From NCBI GenBank assembly GCA_947505055.1, contig CANNLO010000221.1, forward strand, positions 1 to 7,563: a stretch of 7,563 nucleotides of DNA, written 5' to 3'. The position numbers and the translations under genes were made by a program. Positions 1 to 7,563 of this stretch are shown here, piece by piece. The notes beneath the pieces were generated by a model. That model was not told where the DNA came from. It did not search any database and saw only the letters and a program-made list of their open reading frames with translations. Numbering within the stretch: the first letter of the stretch is position 1; the number at the start of each line of letters is the position of its first letter. Origin of the DNA: Methylococcaceae bacterium (GTDB lineage: Bacteria > Pseudomonadota > Gammaproteobacteria > Methylococcales > Methylomonadaceae).

Positions 1-380
1 AAATTATCTCTAAAGATATTCAGCTTCAGCAACAATTATTTAGCAATATACCTATTAAATCAAACTTTGTATCTATTAATGCACTGATGGATTCTCCAGC
101 TTGGGCTTGGGATCTTTTAGATAATATTCCATTTTTTGTTGCTTTGGTAAAAGATAATAACTTACCTGAGCCTATTGTAGGTTATAAATTATGTGATATT
201 GAAGGGCGTGTGTTGCTAGAACTAGAATTGTCATGGGAAAACAATAAGGTTGGTGTTGTGATTAATGAAGACGATGAGTGCTGGGATGCAATTCAAACGG
301 CTCAGTCATTAGGCTGGCAGGTTTTTACTGTCGATGAGCTTGAGGATGAGTTAGATCATTTTTTGGCATGTTTTATTTAA
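1..380 (+). CDS. C-terminal part of an unidentified protein with a nuclease-like terminal domain (5' partial)
   Basis: The frame is open from the left edge (first whole codon at 3) to TAA at 378-380, giving at least 125 residues. The first ATG, at 87, has no Shine-Dalgarno sequence, and the 28 codons before it are all sense codons (IISKDIQLQQQLFSN...), so this is probably the tail of a longer protein rather than a 97-residue gene. The last ~70 residues run GYKLCDIEGRVLLELELSW, then a hydrophobic strand KVGVVIN, an acidic stretch EDDECW, a helix, and GWQVFTVDEL. That order (acidic strand, hydrophobic strand, helix, 'GW-V' strand) resembles DUF559/Vsr-like PD-(D/E)XK folds. No clear E-x-K triad is present, so it may be inactive or serve in binding. 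In my memory similar tails end large defence-type helicases; that is not proof. It ends 18 bases before the SNF2 gene, consistent with a shared transcript. The N-terminus and function are unknown. Confidence 0.75.
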   Translation, partial: IISKDIQLQQQLFSNIPIKSNFVSINALMDSPAWAWDLLDNIPFFVALVKDNNLPEPIVGYKLCDIEGRVLLELELSWENNKVGVVINEDDECWDAIQTAQSLGWQVFTVDELEDELDHFLACFI

Positions 381-382
381 GC

Positions 383-388
383 GGGGGA
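383..388 (+). promoter_or_regulatory. Ribosome binding site for the SNF2-family ATPase gene
   Basis: GGGGGA lies 10 bases before the ATG at 399 and just after the stop of the upstream gene at 380. It supports the 399 start and reinitiation within one mRNA. The G-run is not a perfect AGGAGG, but it is the only purine-rich block in the 18-base gap. Confidence 0.6.
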
Positions 389-398
389 ATGCTTTTTA

Positions 399-3071
399 AT
401 GTTTAATAAAGGTGAAAAAGTTAGTCATCAAAAGTTTGGTTTAGGTACAGTTCGAATGGTTGATGAACATACGCTGATTATCCGTTTTGATCACGGTATT
501 GAGGAGTGTTTGAAAACTGATGTCATCTTGATAAAAGCTGTAGAGCAGTCGATCAACGATTTGAATTTTGATACTTACTCTGAAGTTGTTTTACGTTGTC
601 AGGCTGCAGCTATTCAATCTGTTAATGATAATTGGGGAGTGTTTTCAAAATCTTTGATTAAATTATTGCCTCACCAGTTATGGGTTTGCCATCGAGTACT
701 AAGGCAATGGCCTACGAATTATTTAGTAGCGGATGACGTAGGTCTGGGAAAAACCATCGAAGCGGGATTAATTCTTTGGCCATTATTGTCCAAAGGACTG
801 GTTAAACGTTTATTAATTTTGGCACCTGCTGGATTGGTTGAGCAATGGCAATATCGTTTACGACAGATGTTTGATATTCGGTTGACTATTTATAGCCCAG
901 AATTAGATAAACCAAAATCTGATTACTGGAATACTCATCCTCTAGTTATTGCGTCATTGCCGACCTTAAGGAAAGATGTTAATGGACGTCATGACAGGAT
1001 ATTAAAAGCTCAGGATTGGGATTTACTGATGATTGATGAAGCCCATCATTTAAATTCTTTGGAGAACAAGGGTGCAACATTAGGATATCGTTTAGTACAA
1101 CGATTGATTGATAACGGTAAATTTAAGTCAAAAATATTTTTTACGGGTACGCCTCATCGTGGTAAAAGTTATGGTTTTTTGGCATTAATGAGGCTCGTGC
1201 GACCTGATCTTTTCGATCCTGATAAGCCTGCTAAACCACAATTGCCTTTACTAAAAAATGCCTTAATCAGGAACAATAAACAAAGCGTTACTGATATGGA
1301 GGGGGAAAAATTATTTAAACCTGTTACGGTATATCAAGAAACTTATAGCTACTCAGTTGAAGAAGCATTTTTTTATGAACAGTTGACAGAGTTTATTTTA
1401 ACTGGTCAAGCATATGCTTCAGGTTTAGATAATTCTAATAACCAGCGGGCTGTAATGTTAGTGCTTATTTCTTTACAAAAATTGGCGTCAAGTTCTATTG
1501 CAGCAATTAAACGTGCAATTCTGAATCGCTTGAATAAGCTTAATGTAATAAAAAAAGATTTAAGTGGATTAGAGGAGCAAAAAGAAAAATTAGATGCATT
1601 TATTGCACTTAATAATGACAGTGTTGATTCTGCATTGACTGATGAGGTACAGGCACTTGAGGAAGATATACTGGAAGTCACTGTAAAGCTTAGTTTAATG
1701 GAGGATGAAAAACCGCGTTTAGAATCTTTATTAGAAGCAGCTAACAATATTGTAAATGAAACCAAGCTCGTTCAATTATTGGCTGTATTGGATGAGCGAT
1801 ATAAAGATCGTAATGTTTTATTTTTTACAGAGTACAAGGCGACACAATCATTATTAATGGGCATGCTACAGCAAAAATATGGTGATGGCTGTGTAGTTTT
1901 TATTAATGGCGATAGTAGTGCGTATCAAGTTAAAAATCAATATGGTGATTTATGCGATTTACACATGTCGCGTGAAAATGCTGTTGAAAAGTTTAACAGT
2001 GGATATGTTCGTTTTATTGTTTCTACCGAAGCGGGTGGAGAAGGAATAGACCTTCAAGATAATTGTTATTCGATGGTGCATGTAGATTTACCTTGGAATC
2101 CAATGCGTATGCATCAACGAGTAGGACGTCTTAATAGGTATGGGCAGAAGCACCCTGTTGAAGTGTTGACGTTACGAAATCCTGATACAGTAGAATCTAG
2201 GATTTGGGATTTACTGAATGAAAAATTGAATGAGATTACTCATGCTTTAAGCGAAGTTATGGACGAGCCAGAAGACTTATTGCAGTTAGTATTGGGTATG
2301 ACAGATGGCAATCTATTTAATCAATTGTTTTCTAAAGGGCTAGTGCAATCAACGGGAACCTTGAAAAATTGGTTTGATAAAGAATCAAAGCAGTTTGGTG
2401 GTGAAGATGCCATTCAAGCAGTTAAAGATTTAGTTGGTAACAGTCAGCAATTTGATTATCAGAGCTTAGATTCAATTCCAAAAAGAGATTTAAACGATTT
2501 GCAGGCATTTTTTGAAAGTATGTTGGCGCATAATCAAAAAAGGGTTATTAGAATAGAAAATACCATTTCATTTAATACGCCGGATTGTTGGAAAGTTGAT
2601 ATGGGAATTAGAAATAAGTATGAAGGGTTAGTCTTTGATAGGGATCATAAGCAAAGTCAAGTTGCTGAAAAAGTTATTGGAGTTGGTCATAGAGTATTTG
2701 ACTTGGCTGTAAAGCAAGCATTGTCAATAACAGCGTCTTTATGTGTATTACCTAATTTGGACCAACCTTTAGTCATTTTTTCTATTTTTGATCGCGTTAC
2801 TGGTATTGAGTCTAATGTTTCAAAAACGATTGCAGGTGTTTATTGGAATCAAGCGGCTAATGATGAAATCGTATTTGATTGGCAGATATTAGATATTTTA
2901 AATCAACAAAAATTAGGTAAACAAGATTTGAATAAACCTAATATCCAGTCTCATGAACTAAATCTTTGTATGCATCAGTGCCTAGAATTATTGAAGAGAA
3001 ATATTGCAACGCTCAAGCTTCCTTATACAATTCCTGAAATTGATGTGCTAGCTATTTGTTGGCCAACATAG
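399..3071 (+). CDS. dpdE: SNF2/RapA-type DEAH-box ATPase, DpdE-like
   Basis: This complete 890-residue superfamily 2 ATPase probably translocates on double-stranded DNA rather than unwinding it, as SNF2 proteins do. Residues 1-45 (GEKVSHQKFGLGTV) form an SH3/Tudor-like module like the C-terminus of PcrA/UvrD. Lobe 1 has Walker A DDVGLGKT at 112-119, the DEAH box at 213-216 and motif III TGTPHRG at 249-255. The interlobe region has LIRNNKQ, where relatives usually show an RRxK-like motif, and LQKLASSS. It then has a charged coiled coil at about residues 370-455. Lobe 2 has FTEY at 476-479, STEAGGEGIDL at 542-552 and QRVGRLNRYGQ at 573-583, with arginine fingers R577 and R580. About residues 640-890 are uncharacterised, with GVGHRVFD at 761-768. 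The motor motifs are intact, so it is probably active. The ATG at 399 is chosen for its ribosome site. DpdE belongs to the Dpd 7-deazaguanine DNA modification/restriction clusters; DISARM DrmD is a similar SNF2 protein. The family call is firm; the dpdE symbol is by resemblance only. Confidence 0.85.
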   Translation: MFNKGEKVSHQKFGLGTVRMVDEHTLIIRFDHGIEECLKTDVILIKAVEQSINDLNFDTYSEVVLRCQAAAIQSVNDNWGVFSKSLIKLLPHQLWVCHRVLRQWPTNYLVADDVGLGKTIEAGLILWPLLSKGLVKRLLILAPAGLVEQWQYRLRQMFDIRLTIYSPELDKPKSDYWNTHPLVIASLPTLRKDVNGRHDRILKAQDWDLLMIDEAHHLNSLENKGATLGYRLVQRLIDNGKFKSKIFFTGTPHRGKSYGFLALMRLVRPDLFDPDKPAKPQLPLLKNALIRNNKQSVTDMEGEKLFKPVTVYQETYSYSVEEAFFYEQLTEFILTGQAYASGLDNSNNQRAVMLVLISLQKLASSSIAAIKRAILNRLNKLNVIKKDLSGLEEQKEKLDAFIALNNDSVDSALTDEVQALEEDILEVTVKLSLMEDEKPRLESLLEAANNIVNETKLVQLLAVLDERYKDRNVLFFTEYKATQSLLMGMLQQKYGDGCVVFINGDSSAYQVKNQYGDLCDLHMSRENAVEKFNSGYVRFIVSTEAGGEGIDLQDNCYSMVHVDLPWNPMRMHQRVGRLNRYGQKHPVEVLTLRNPDTVESRIWDLLNEKLNEITHALSEVMDEPEDLLQLVLGMTDGNLFNQLFSKGLVQSTGTLKNWFDKESKQFGGEDAIQAVKDLVGNSQQFDYQSLDSIPKRDLNDLQAFFESMLAHNQKRVIRIENTISFNTPDCWKVDMGIRNKYEGLVFDRDHKQSQVAEKVIGVGHRVFDLAVKQALSITASLCVLPNLDQPLVIFSIFDRVTGIESNVSKTIAGVYWNQAANDEIVFDWQILDILNQQKLGKQDLNKPNIQSHELNLCMHQCLELLKRNIATLKLPYTIPEIDVLAICWPT

Positions 3072-3072
3072 G

Positions 3073-3120
3073 ATGGCGTATAACGAGACTATCGACAAGT
3101 TTAACGGTGTAAAGGACTAG
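3073..3120 (+). other. Possible 15-codon minigene bridging two helicase genes
   Basis: An ATG one base after the SNF2 stop opens a 15-codon frame (MAYNETIDKFNGVKD) ending in TAG at 3118-3120, two bases before the ATG of the next gene. It covers the next gene's Shine-Dalgarno sequence, so ribosomes translating it would couple the two genes. It has no properly spaced ribosome site of its own (AGGA overlaps the ATG). A run of this length without a stop is common by chance. It is recorded as a possible coupling element, not as a supported gene. Confidence 0.15.
3111..3116 (+). promoter_or_regulatory. Ribosome binding site for the giant helicase gene
   Basis: AAAGGA lies 6 bases before the ATG at 3123. 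This is the best-placed Shine-Dalgarno sequence in the junction and fixes the start of the downstream gene, whose helicase-family N-terminal sequence follows at once. Confidence 0.65.
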
Positions 3121-3122
3121 CC

Positions 3123-6100
3123 ATGAACCCTAGCGTTTTAGCCCAACAATTACAGCAAGCGATTAAGGATTATCTGCGCTTAAGCTTTCAAACGACCACT
3201 CCTTTTTTCGAAGGTTTGTTGGAACGATTTTTAGGTACTGAAGGGGCTTTGGCGAAAGGACCCTATCTGTCGATTAAATTACCGTTTGAAAAAGGGGCCG
3301 GTAAATCTGATTTTTTTCCTGCTGTGCCGCTGGCTTTTTCTCCGCATAAACATCAAGAGATTGCGTTTCAACGTATTGGGGTGGATTTTAAATCGACCTT
3401 GGTGGCGACCGGGACAGGTTCTGGTAAGACGGAATGTTTTCAGATTCCCATTCTGAATTATTGTTATCAACAGCGCCATAAAAAAGGCATTAAGGCCATT
3501 CTGATTTATCCTATGAATGCTTTGGCTGCTGACCAGGCAGAACGTTTCGCTACAGCTATTTATGATAATTCGGCGCTTAAAAACAAAATACGAGCGGGTA
3601 TTTATGTCGGTCACCAAGAGAAAAATGCAGCAACCTTTATGGATCGCGGACATTTAATCTCTGATAAAGAACTGCTCCGCGTTAAGCCCCCCGATATTTT
3701 ATTAACCAACTACAAAATGTTGGATTTTTTATTAATCCGCGCCAAAGACTATCCTTTGTGGGCTGATAATACGGAAGAAACGCTTAAGTTTTTGGTGGTT
3801 GATGAACTACATACCTTTGATGGGGCGCAAGGTACCGATTTGGCGTGCTTAATTCGGCGGTTAAAAGCCCGACTGGAGACACCCAAGCACCATCTGGTCT
3901 GTGTTGGTACATCAGCGACGTTGGGTGGTCAGGATGCCGGTCACAATTTAATTGCTTATGCGACGGCTGTTTTTGATGAATATTTTGACGAGCATTCAGT
4001 AATTACTGAATATCGGCAATCCTTGGGCGATTATCTGGCTGCTTCTCCAGTTGAACATGTTCGTTATCCCGCCTTGGATCAATTGGAAGCACTTAAAGCC
4101 GAACATTATTCTGAGTTGGACAGTTATGTTTTGGCTCAAGTGGGCTTGTGGTTTGATGGTTTTTCGTTACTTAAGCATCCTACGTTGTGGCGCGTTGAAC
4201 TGGCCCGTTCGTTAAAGCGACATTTTTTATTTCAAAATCTATTGCGCTTACTTAATGGTCAGGTAACGGATTGGTCTGATTTATTACAGCGCTTTAAAAA
4301 AGGCTTGGGTCTGCATAGCGATATATCTGATGGAATGGTCGAGCAGTTATTAATTAGTCTGGTTTCTATGATTTCTGTTGCCAGGGATGATGGTTTTTTA
4401 AATGCTTTTGAAGATAGTCAGGTAGCCGGGGAATTGTTGGCACTGGCTGAGACGGATCAAGCGCCTCGCTTAGCTCCGTTATTAGATGTGCGAATGCAAT
4501 TATGGTTAAGGGAGTTAAGTCGTTTATTGGTTTTGTTGCCAAACAAAGATGAATTGCCAAAATTGTTATTTGCCGATGACGGTATTATCCCTAAAGATCG
4601 CATTGCCTTACCGGCTATTCATTGTCGGGATTGTGGCGCTATGGGCTTACTGACACTGAAAGACGATGATCAGCAAAAGATTTCCATCGATTTAATGCTT
4701 ATTTATAAGGCTTATTTTGAGCATTCGCCAAAAGCGTGTTTGTTGTTTCCATTGTCGCAGGTTGATACGCCTTGGGATTTTGCCAATAATCTGGATAAAA
4801 ACTTATGTACCTGTTGTGGTTATCTAAATAATCGTTCGCAACTTAGCTGTCAAAATTGTGGTTCGGACGTTTTGTTGTGGGTGCATCAGTCCGATAATAC
4901 CAAGTCTGAAAAAAACACTAAGACGGGTGAGTCAAAAATTAAAAGTCATAATGATTGTCCTTTTTGCCAAAGCAAGGGCAGTTTGTTGATTGTTGGCTCA
5001 CGGTCTACCAGCTTGTCGTCGGTTTTAGTCGGACAATTAAGTACTTCGCGTTTTAATCGTGACAAGCAGTTGATTGCTTTTTCTGATGGCGTACAAGATA
5101 CCGCGCATCGTGCCGGTTTTATAGCGGCAAGGACCCGTTCTTATGGTTTTCGGGTGGCCTTAAAACAGGTCATTGATCAAGCTAAATCCGATTTGTCTTT
5201 GACCCAACTGGTCGAGCAGTTTAATAACTATTGGCTGGACCAGTTGGGTGAAACTGTTTTTATCGGAACCTTTATGCCCGCTAATATGGAATGGTTACGC
5301 GATTACAGTGTATTAAAAACAACGGATAAGTTACCTGACGGTTCTAATTTACTCAGTTTATTACAACGGCGTTTGGCATTTGAGATGTTGAGCGAATTGG
5401 GATTTAAATGCCGGATCGGTCGCTCATTGGAACGCAGTGGTGCTGTGGGGTGTTATTTTAATCAGGACGATTTACAAAATTGCTTAACCGGTTTGTTATC
5501 TGATTTACAAGAATCCATTGGGACGTTGAGAAGTCTGCACTTTGAGATGTTGCAGCGATTTGTTGTGGGATTCTTGGCGCATTTACGCGTAGGTGGCGGT
5601 ATTTATTCGCCAGAATTGGACGCTTATATCAATAATAACGGGGACCCTGGTGTATTTATCAATCAAATATTCTTGCCTAATTTTGGTCCTGCTGCACGCG
5701 TACCCACTTTTCTGTCATCCAAAAAGAGCAAGGGTTTAGAGACATTATCGGCAGGGAAGGCTTACGCCACTAGTTGGTATCAAACATGGTTGCTTAAAAC
5801 ACTTTTTACGAATGATGCGTTGCAACCCAGTGGCGATTTAAACGCAGCTATTTATCAACTGCTACTCAAGCATTTGTTGAAAGCAAAGTTGTTGGTGGAT
5901 AGAACGACAAAGACCGGTGAAACGGTTTGGGCAATTAATCCGGATAGTTTATTGCTTAGTGCGAAGGTTGCTACGCTGTGTTGTAGCCATTGCCAGCATA
6001 GCCATAGTATTACTGAAAGTGAGTTGCTTATTTGGTCGGACTCATTATGTTTACGAAAAAACTGTATGGGGCAATACCAGTTAGATAAGACATCAATAGA

Positions 6101-7563
6101 GTCATTGGACTTTTATGGCCGTTTATATCGCGATGGTGAAGTCAATCGGGTCGTAGCAGCTGAGCATACGGGCTTGTTAACCAGAATCGAACGGGCTGAT
6201 GTGGAAGCTTCATTTAAAAAAGATGCTCTGACCCGGCAACCTTGGGATATTAATTTATTATCGGCAACACCTACGTTGGAAATGGGGGTGGATATTGGTG
6301 ATTTATCGTCTGTGTTGTTATGTTCAGTTCCGCCTGCGCAAGCCAATTATTTGCAAAGAATAGGTAGGGCAGGGCGACGGGATGGTAATGCCCTGAATGT
6401 AACATTAGCTAATGTCAATGCACATGATCTGTATTTTTATAGTGATCCTATAGAGATGATGGCCGGTGAAGTAGAAGCTCCAGGGGTGTTTTTGGATGCC
6501 TCGGCCGTGCTGGAACGACAATATACGGCATTTTGTTTGGATCAATGGGTTAAAAATGCGGCGGAACAGGCGGTAATACCTTATAAATTAAAAGATGTTT
6601 TAGAGACGGTCGTTAAAAGGAAAGGGCTGACAACGCATTTTCCTTATTCATTTTTGAGCGTGGTTGAAGTCAATAGAACTGTATTGCTTGAGCAATTTAT
6701 GGGTCTGTTTAACTCAGGTTTGGGTGCAGGTTTAAGTGACTTTTCGATACAGTGGCTTAAGCAGTTTGCCGAAGGTGATTTTCTAACTCAAGGCAGTTTA
6801 AGTTTTCGTATACAAGAAAAGTTGGTACAGCAACAACAGGAAGTGGAATCACTTAGTAAGGAAGCAAAGCGTGTTAATACAGTGTTACAAGCGACGAAAA
6901 AAATTGATCCACCATCACCGCAAGATTTAGAGCAACTTGAAGATTTAAGCATTGAGCTTAAAGCGTTACAGTCCTTAGCCAGTCGTATTAATAATCAGGA
7001 TACCCTGCAATTTTTTACGGATGAAGGGTTGATTCCTAATTATGCTTTTCCGGAACAAGGGGTTATTTTACATTCTGTAATTTATCGCTCTAAAAAAGAT
7101 AATGAAGGTGCGGTTAAAGCGGTGGGAGCTGAATCAGAATCTGAACGCTGGACTTACAAGTATGAATGTCCGGCAGCCTCTGCGCTATCAGAATTGGCAC
7201 CTTTGAGTACGTTTTATGCGGGTGGGCGGCGCGTGCAAATTACACGTATTGATATGCGTGTTTCCCAAAAAGAAAGTTGGCGATTTTGCCCATCTTGTCA
7301 TCATTCTGAATGTGTTGATGCAGGTGATCATTATAAAACGTGTCCTCGTTGTGATAATGATTGGTGGGGGAATGTGTCCCAAAAACAGACCATGTTGCGC
7401 TTAAAGCAGGTTTACGCCAGTACCGCTGATCGTAAAAGTCGGATTTCTGATGATAAAGATGATCGTGATAATCAATTTTTTACGCGGCAGTTATTGATTG
7501 ATTTTGATCCACAAGCGATCACAGCAGCCTGGAAAGTTGATAAAGAGGATTGGCCGTTTGGAT
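3123..7563 (+). CDS. Giant DExH-box helicase with zinc clusters and a DUF1998-type C-terminus (YprA/DpdJ/DruE-like), 3' partial
   Basis: The frame runs 1480 codons without a stop and leaves the window. It is a superfamily 2 DNA helicase-like ATPase of the COG1205 (YprA/MrfA) type. Residues 74-78 (PHKHQ) are a Q-motif-like site. Lobe 1 has Walker A GTGSGKT at 97-103, the DELH box at 227-230 and motif III SAT at 264-266. Then comes an insertion with cysteine pairs (C501/C504, C562/C565, C576/C579, C612/C615), then FSDGVQDTAH at 653-662. A second insertion holds C954/C957 and C976/C981. Lobe 2 has TPTLEMGVDIGDL at 1049-1061 and QRIGRAGRRDG at 1078-1088. After a coiled coil (about 1228-1295) come NYAFPE at 1306-1311 and a zinc ribbon C1389/C1392 and C1407/C1410. 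Then DDKDDRDNQFF leads into what I take to be the DUF1998 region. MrfA is about 750 residues and Druantia DruE about 2000, so several hundred residues may be missing. It follows the SNF2 gene by 51 bases, suggesting one operon and a shared defence role. DpdJ and DruE fit about equally, so no symbol is given. Confidence 0.85.
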   Translation, partial: MNPSVLAQQLQQAIKDYLRLSFQTTTPFFEGLLERFLGTEGALAKGPYLSIKLPFEKGAGKSDFFPAVPLAFSPHKHQEIAFQRIGVDFKSTLVATGTGSGKTECFQIPILNYCYQQRHKKGIKAILIYPMNALAADQAERFATAIYDNSALKNKIRAGIYVGHQEKNAATFMDRGHLISDKELLRVKPPDILLTNYKMLDFLLIRAKDYPLWADNTEETLKFLVVDELHTFDGAQGTDLACLIRRLKARLETPKHHLVCVGTSATLGGQDAGHNLIAYATAVFDEYFDEHSVITEYRQSLGDYLAASPVEHVRYPALDQLEALKAEHYSELDSYVLAQVGLWFDGFSLLKHPTLWRVELARSLKRHFLFQNLLRLLNGQVTDWSDLLQRFKKGLGLHSDISDGMVEQLLISLVSMISVARDDGFLNAFEDSQVAGELLALAETDQAPRLAPLLDVRMQLWLRELSRLLVLLPNKDELPKLLFADDGIIPKDRIALPAIHCRDCGAMGLLTLKDDDQQKISIDLMLIYKAYFEHSPKACLLFPLSQVDTPWDFANNLDKNLCTCCGYLNNRSQLSCQNCGSDVLLWVHQSDNTKSEKNTKTGESKIKSHNDCPFCQSKGSLLIVGSRSTSLSSVLVGQLSTSRFNRDKQLIAFSDGVQDTAHRAGFIAARTRSYGFRVALKQVIDQAKSDLSLTQLVEQFNNYWLDQLGETVFIGTFMPANMEWLRDYSVLKTTDKLPDGSNLLSLLQRRLAFEMLSELGFKCRIGRSLERSGAVGCYFNQDDLQNCLTGLLSDLQESIGTLRSLHFEMLQRFVVGFLAHLRVGGGIYSPELDAYINNNGDPGVFINQIFLPNFGPAARVPTFLSSKKSKGLETLSAGKAYATSWYQTWLLKTLFTNDALQPSGDLNAAIYQLLLKHLLKAKLLVDRTTKTGETVWAINPDSLLLSAKVATLCCSHCQHSHSITESELLIWSDSLCLRKNCMGQYQLDKTSIESLDFYGRLYRDGEVNRVVAAEHTGLLTRIERADVEASFKKDALTRQPWDINLLSATPTLEMGVDIGDLSSVLLCSVPPAQANYLQRIGRAGRRDGNALNVTLANVNAHDLYFYSDPIEMMAGEVEAPGVFLDASAVLERQYTAFCLDQWVKNAAEQAVIPYKLKDVLETVVKRKGLTTHFPYSFLSVVEVNRTVLLEQFMGLFNSGLGAGLSDFSIQWLKQFAEGDFLTQGSLSFRIQEKLVQQQQEVESLSKEAKRVNTVLQATKKIDPPSPQDLEQLEDLSIELKALQSLASRINNQDTLQFFTDEGLIPNYAFPEQGVILHSVIYRSKKDNEGAVKAVGAESESERWTYKYECPAASALSELAPLSTFYAGGRRVQITRIDMRVSQKESWRFCPSCHHSECVDAGDHYKTCPRCDNDWWGNVSQKQTMLRLKQVYASTADRKSRISDDKDDRDNQFFTRQLLIDFDPQAITAAWKVDKEDWPFG

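Noticed and set aside
87..380. A separate 97-residue gene starting at the ATG at 87
   Set aside because: There is no ribosome site before this ATG and the same frame continues upstream to the window edge, so a 5' truncated longer gene is more likely.
1406..1765. Minus-strand open frame of 119 codons inside the SNF2 gene
   Set aside because: It is antisense to the coiled-coil segment, serine-rich with no recognisable domain, and the plus-strand frame carries clear motor motifs on both sides.
3072..3122. A terminator or promoter between the two helicase genes
   Set aside because: No stable inverted repeat with a T-run and no convincing -35/-10 pair was found in the 51 bases.
3279..3653. Minus-strand open frame of 124 codons
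   Set aside because: It overlaps the Walker A region of the giant helicase on the opposite strand and has no plausible domain; it is a shadow of the real gene.
6113..6346. Minus-strand open frame of 77 codons
   Set aside because: It lies antisense to the helicase C lobe, whose motif V is coded on the plus strand.
7188..7404. Overlapping short open frames on both strands near the right end
   Set aside because: Both lie within the zinc ribbon segment of the giant helicase and show composition typical of out-of-frame translation.
399..7563. Classic DISARM locus
   Set aside because: DISARM splits the helicase (DrmA) and the DUF1998 protein (DrmB) into two genes and includes a methyltransferase; here one chain seems to carry both parts and no methyltransferase is visible.

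Overview
The window is one co-directional, plus-strand gene block with almost no non-coding DNA. It holds the tail of one gene, one complete gene and the first roughly 1480 codons of a third. No RNA genes, mobile elements, CRISPR repeats, promoters or terminators could be supported. Purine-rich ribosome binding sites, AT-leaning codon use and the protein families suggest a moderately AT-rich bacterium, probably a proteobacterium. Nothing here fixes a genus.

Region by region: (1) Positions 1-380 carry the 3' end of a gene whose frame is open to the left edge. Its last ~70 residues look like a small, degenerate PD-(D/E)XK/Vsr-type fold. (2) Positions 399-3071 encode an 890-residue SNF2/RapA-type DEAH ATPase resembling DpdE. 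It has an N-terminal SH3/Tudor-like module, a coiled coil between the two motor lobes and an uncharacterised C-terminal domain. (3) A 51-base junction (3072-3122) contains a 15-codon open frame that nearly spans it, and the ribosome binding site of the next gene. (4) From 3123 to the right edge runs a giant DExH helicase related to YprA/MrfA (COG1205), DpdJ and DruE. It has an N-terminal RecA lobe, two very long insertions with zinc-type cysteine clusters, a helicase C lobe, and the start of a C-terminal DUF1998-like region. The frame is still open at 7563.

The spacing (18 and 51 bases, good Shine-Dalgarno sequences, no terminator) argues for one operon. An SNF2 ATPase beside a giant DUF1998-type helicase is a combination known from anti-phage and DNA-modification loci: Dpd 7-deazaguanine, DISARM (drmD with drmA/drmB) and, for the large helicase, Druantia. 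The most likely reading is therefore a defence or DNA-modification/restriction operon. No methyltransferase, TGT-like DpdA, ParB-like or phospholipase-D-like partner is visible, so the system type cannot be settled. Base composition rises between the second and third genes, which hints that the operon may have been assembled from parts of different origin.
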